Source: Agromyces larvae
Lineage (GTDB): Bacteria; Actinomycetota; Actinomycetes; Actinomycetales; Microbacteriaceae
Assembly (NCBI RefSeq): GCF_022811705.1
Contig: NZ_CP094528.1
Coordinates: 434,001-498,000, forward strand
Reading direction: 5' to 3'
DNA length: 64,000 nucleotides
The notes under the pieces are model-generated. The model saw only the letters and a list, made by a program, of their open reading frames with translations. It did no database searches and had not been told where the DNA came from. A program made the position numbers and the translations under genes. This document shows positions 61,641 to 64,000 of this stretch, one piece after another. The first letter of the stretch is position 1; each line of letters begins with the position of its first letter.

Positions 61641-64000
61641 ATGCCACGTCGACGAGCCCACTCCAACGCGGATGCGGCGACGCCCGCCGCGCTCTCGGCC
61701 GTGCCGCGCGCCGCAGGCACGCTCGCGACCGTGCCGTCGCTCGCGGCCGAGCCCGTGCTGTCGCTGCCCGCGCCGGTGCCCGAGGCGCCTCGCGCCGGGT
61801 TCCCGGTGCTCGCCACGCTCGCGCCGATCGGCGGCGCCGGAGTGCTCTGGGCGCTGACGGGGTCGACGTTCGCGCTGGTGTTCGCTGCGCTCGGGCCGCT
61901 CGCGGCGGTCGCGTCGCTGCTCGACGGGCGCCGGCAGCGGCGACGCACGCTGCGCCGCGCCGCACTCGAACGGGCGACCGCGTTCGCCGAACTCGACGAA
62001 CGCGTCCGGGCGGGGCACGACGCCGAGCGCGCCGAGGCGTGGCGGCGCGCCGGTTCGGCGCGCACCGTGCTGGCGGCGCCGCCCGGGTCCGACTGGCGCC
62101 ACCGCGACGCGGGCAGCGCGGTGCTCGGGCGAGCGGCCGGGCGCAGTGCGCTGCGGCTCGACGGCACCCCCTCGGACGACCTCGATCGTGCCGCGCTCGC
62201 GCGCGCCGCGATCTGCGACGACCTGCCGTTGGCGGCGCCCGTCGGCGACGGCATCGGATTCGTCGGGCCGATCGCGCTCGCCCGCTCGGCCGCCCGTGCC
62301 GCACTCGTGCAGGCGGCGCACCGGGCGGCGCCGGGCGCGGTGACGGTCGACCTGCCCCGCGACGGATGGTCGTGGGCGCGTGCATTGCCGCATCGCCGCG
62401 GAGACCGGCGGATCCTCGTCGTCGACGCGGCATCGCACGGGGCCGGTGCCGCCGGCGTCGGCGCGACCCTCGGCGCGACCCTCGGCGCCGGCGGCGGCGA
62501 TGCCGGCTGCATCGCCGTCGCGCCGACCGAAGCGGGCCTGCCGCCGGGTCTCGCCACCGTCCTCCGGCTGGAGTCGCCCACCGCGGCGGTGCTCGTCCGG
62601 CACGCCGGATTCGCCGATCATCGCCCGGTGGTGCCCCACCTGGTGAGCGAACGCGAGGCGGCCGAGTGGGCCCGTGCGGTCGGTCGGGCGGCCGCGACCG
62701 CCGCATCGCCCGCCGAGCCGCCCCAGTCGGTGCACTGGGGCTCCCTGCCGCAGCCGGCGGGGGAGCTCGACGGCCGCGCGCGGCTGCGAGCCGTGGTCGG
62801 ACGCAGCGCCGACGACACGGTCGAACTCGACCTGGTCGCCGACGGCCCCCACGCGCTCGTCGCGGGCACGACCGGCAGCGGCAAGAGCGAGTTCCTGCTC
62901 GCCTGGGTCGCCGCGCTCGCCGCCGCCTATCCGCCCGAGGCGGTCGCGTTCCTCCTCGTCGACTTCAAGGGCGGTGCGGCGTTCGCCCCGCTCATCGGCC
63001 TGCCGCATGTCACGGGCGTGGTCACCGACCTCGACGAGAGCGAGGCGCGGCGCGCGGTCGCGAGCCTGCGCGCCGAGCTCCGCCATCGCGAGCAGGTGCT
63101 CACGACGGCCGGGGCGCGCGACCTCACGTCGCTCGGGGCGACCACGACCCTGCCCCGGCTCGTCGTCGTGGTCGACGAGTACCAGGCGATGATCGAACGC
63201 TTCCCCGCACTCGGCGAGGTGATCGCCGACCTCGCGGCACGGGGCAGATCGCTCGGCGTGCACCTGGTGCTCGCCGCCCAGCGCCCGAACGGCGTGGTGC
63301 GCGAGGCGATCACCGCGAACTGCCCGCTGCGCATCTCGCTGCGGGTGCTCGCGGCCGCCGACAGCACCGCCGTCATCGGATCCGATCTCGCCGCCCGCCT
63401 GCCCGCCGAGGTGCCGGGCCGCGCGGTGCTGGTGCGCGGCGACGGCCGGCCGACGCCGTTCCAGTCGGCGCTCGCCGACGCGGCAGCACTCGAACGTCTG
63501 CACCTGCGTCGCGCCGGGGCCGCGCCCGCGCGCCGGCCGTGGCTGGCGCCGCTGCCGCACCGGCTCCCGGCCGATCACCCAGAGCTCGTCGCAGTGCGCC
63601 GCAGCGCCGACGGCTCCGTCGTGTTCGGTCTCGCCGACGACCCCGGCCGCCAGCGCCGGGTCGCCGCCGGATGGCACCCCGATCGCGACGGCAACCTGCT
63701 CGTCGTCGGAGCGCCGGGGTCGGGCCGCACCGGCGCCCTCGACGCGGTCGCGGACGCGTGGCGGCGCGATCGTCCCGGCGGCGAGGTCGTCGTGCTCGGC
63801 GGCCCGCGGAGCCGGCAGTGGGACACCCTGCGGAGCGAACTCGACGCGGCACGCTCGGGCGGCGGCGCCGATCGACTGCTCGTCATCGACGACCTCGACC
63901 TGCGCTTCCGCGCCTGGCCCGAACCGTACCGGCTCGAGGCGGCCGACCTCGTCGAATCCCTCACCCGGGAGGGGCGCGGGGGCGGGCTCGCCGTCGCCGC
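61641..64000 (+). CDS. FtsK/SpoIIIE (EccC/EssC-like) ATPase, 3' end outside window
   Basis: At least 786 residues are visible with no stop before the window ends. An Ala/Pro-rich N-terminus leads to two close transmembrane helices at about 53-93 (FPVLATLAPIGGAGVLWALTG, then FALVFAALGPLAAVASLL). A helical, EccC/EssC-like cytosolic segment follows with SARTVLAAPPGSDWRHRDAG. The first ATPase domain has Walker A GTTGSGKS at 409-416, the EccC/EssC hallmark VDFKGGAAF around D441, Walker B VVVVDEYQ (D512, E513) and LAAQRP. A second ATPase begins near 690 with GAPGSGRT, where the Walker lysine is Arg, so it is degenerate, as secondary ATPases in EccC/EssC often are. This points to protein export rather than DNA pumping. 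Not listed as a closed reading frame because the stop is off the window. Confidence 0.9.
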   Translation, partial: MPRRRAHSNADAATPAALSAVPRAAGTLATVPSLAAEPVLSLPAPVPEAPRAGFPVLATLAPIGGAGVLWALTGSTFALVFAALGPLAAVASLLDGRRQRRRTLRRAALERATAFAELDERVRAGHDAERAEAWRRAGSARTVLAAPPGSDWRHRDAGSAVLGRAAGRSALRLDGTPSDDLDRAALARAAICDDLPLAAPVGDGIGFVGPIALARSAARAALVQAAHRAAPGAVTVDLPRDGWSWARALPHRRGDRRILVVDAASHGAGAAGVGATLGATLGAGGGDAGCIAVAPTEAGLPPGLATVLRLESPTAAVLVRHAGFADHRPVVPHLVSEREAAEWARAVGRAAATAASPAEPPQSVHWGSLPQPAGELDGRARLRAVVGRSADDTVELDLVADGPHALVAGTTGSGKSEFLLAWVAALAAAYPPEAVAFLLVDFKGGAAFAPLIGLPHVTGVVTDLDESEARRAVASLRAELRHREQVLTTAGARDLTSLGATTTLPRLVVVVDEYQAMIERFPALGEVIADLAARGRSLGVHLVLAAQRPNGVVREAITANCPLRISLRVLAAADSTAVIGSDLAARLPAEVPGRAVLVRGDGRPTPFQSALADAAALERLHLRRAGAAPARRPWLAPLPHRLPADHPELVAVRRSADGSVVFGLADDPGRQRRVAAGWHPDRDGNLLVVGAPGSGRTGALDAVADAWRRDRPGGEVVVLGGPRSRQWDTLRSELDAARSGGGADRLLVIDDLDLRFRAWPEPYRLEAADLVESLTREGRGGGLAVA

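Noticed and set aside
61641..64000. Chromosome-segregation FtsK
   Set aside because: There is no four-helix membrane domain with long linker, and the VDFKGG hallmark, degenerate second ATPase and FHA neighbour fit EccC/EssC-like secretion ATPases better; the missing C-terminus prevents certainty.

Overview
The window is high-GC (roughly 70% or more by eye), densely coded DNA with GTG and ATG starts, four-base stop/start overlaps and many -10-like hexamers (TAGNNT) set a few bases before start codons. The gene order argS-lysA-hom-thrC-thrB-rho-prfA-prmC-tsaC-wecA/tagO-like-atpIBEFHAGDC is a conserved actinobacterial backbone. Heavy use of the word GCATCC/GGATGC and the protein types suggest Microbacteriaceae (for example an Agromyces or Leifsonia relative). 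This placement is an inference from style, not a database match.

Region 1 (1-4.2 kb): the end of an iron/siderophore ABC permease, its ATPase and a DtxR-box-controlled lipoprotein binding protein. An aldo/keto reductase plus divergent HxlR regulator sits between ATPase and binding protein, bounded by a 29-bp perfect direct repeat that duplicates the 3' end of the ATPase gene. A small HExxH protein follows. Region 2 (4.2-11.8 kb, mostly minus strand): flavin disulfide reductase, arginase-family enzyme, PspA, a TPM-domain membrane protein, an ECF-type sigma factor with a membrane partner, tRNA-Arg(CCG) with a strong terminator, and a lipoprotein.

Region 3 (11.9-22.9 kb): argS, an LmeA-like protein, the coupled lysine/threonine genes lysA-hom-thrC-thrB, then rho and prfA. 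Region 4 (22.9-30 kb): an accessory patch breaks the usual prfA-prmC adjacency. It holds an orphan AbiEi-like/nuclease gene flanked by two copies of a 63-bp palindromic element, then cysK-cysE, prmC and a TetR-controlled drug-type ABC exporter. Region 5 (30-39.7 kb): tsaC (Sua5), a polyprenyl-phosphate sugar-phosphate transferase and the complete ATP synthase operon.

Region 6 (39.7-47 kb): a P-loop kinase, YaaA, the DNA repair pair tag/ogt, a DUF4192 protein, and an Lrp-aminotransferase-FAD oxidase operon that looks like amine (putrescine-type) catabolism.

Region 7 (47.2-64 kb, all plus strand and mostly overlapping): FHA protein, PP2C phosphatase, membrane Ser/Thr kinase, a 1,959-residue Ig-like/FN3 surface protein, MoxR ATPase, DUF58 protein, a transglutaminase-like membrane protein that has lost its catalytic Cys and His, a zinc-ribbon/FHA protein and an FtsK/EccC-like ATPase cut by the window end. 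This set looks like a phospho-regulated envelope or secretion apparatus related to type VII systems and is the most interesting part of the window.
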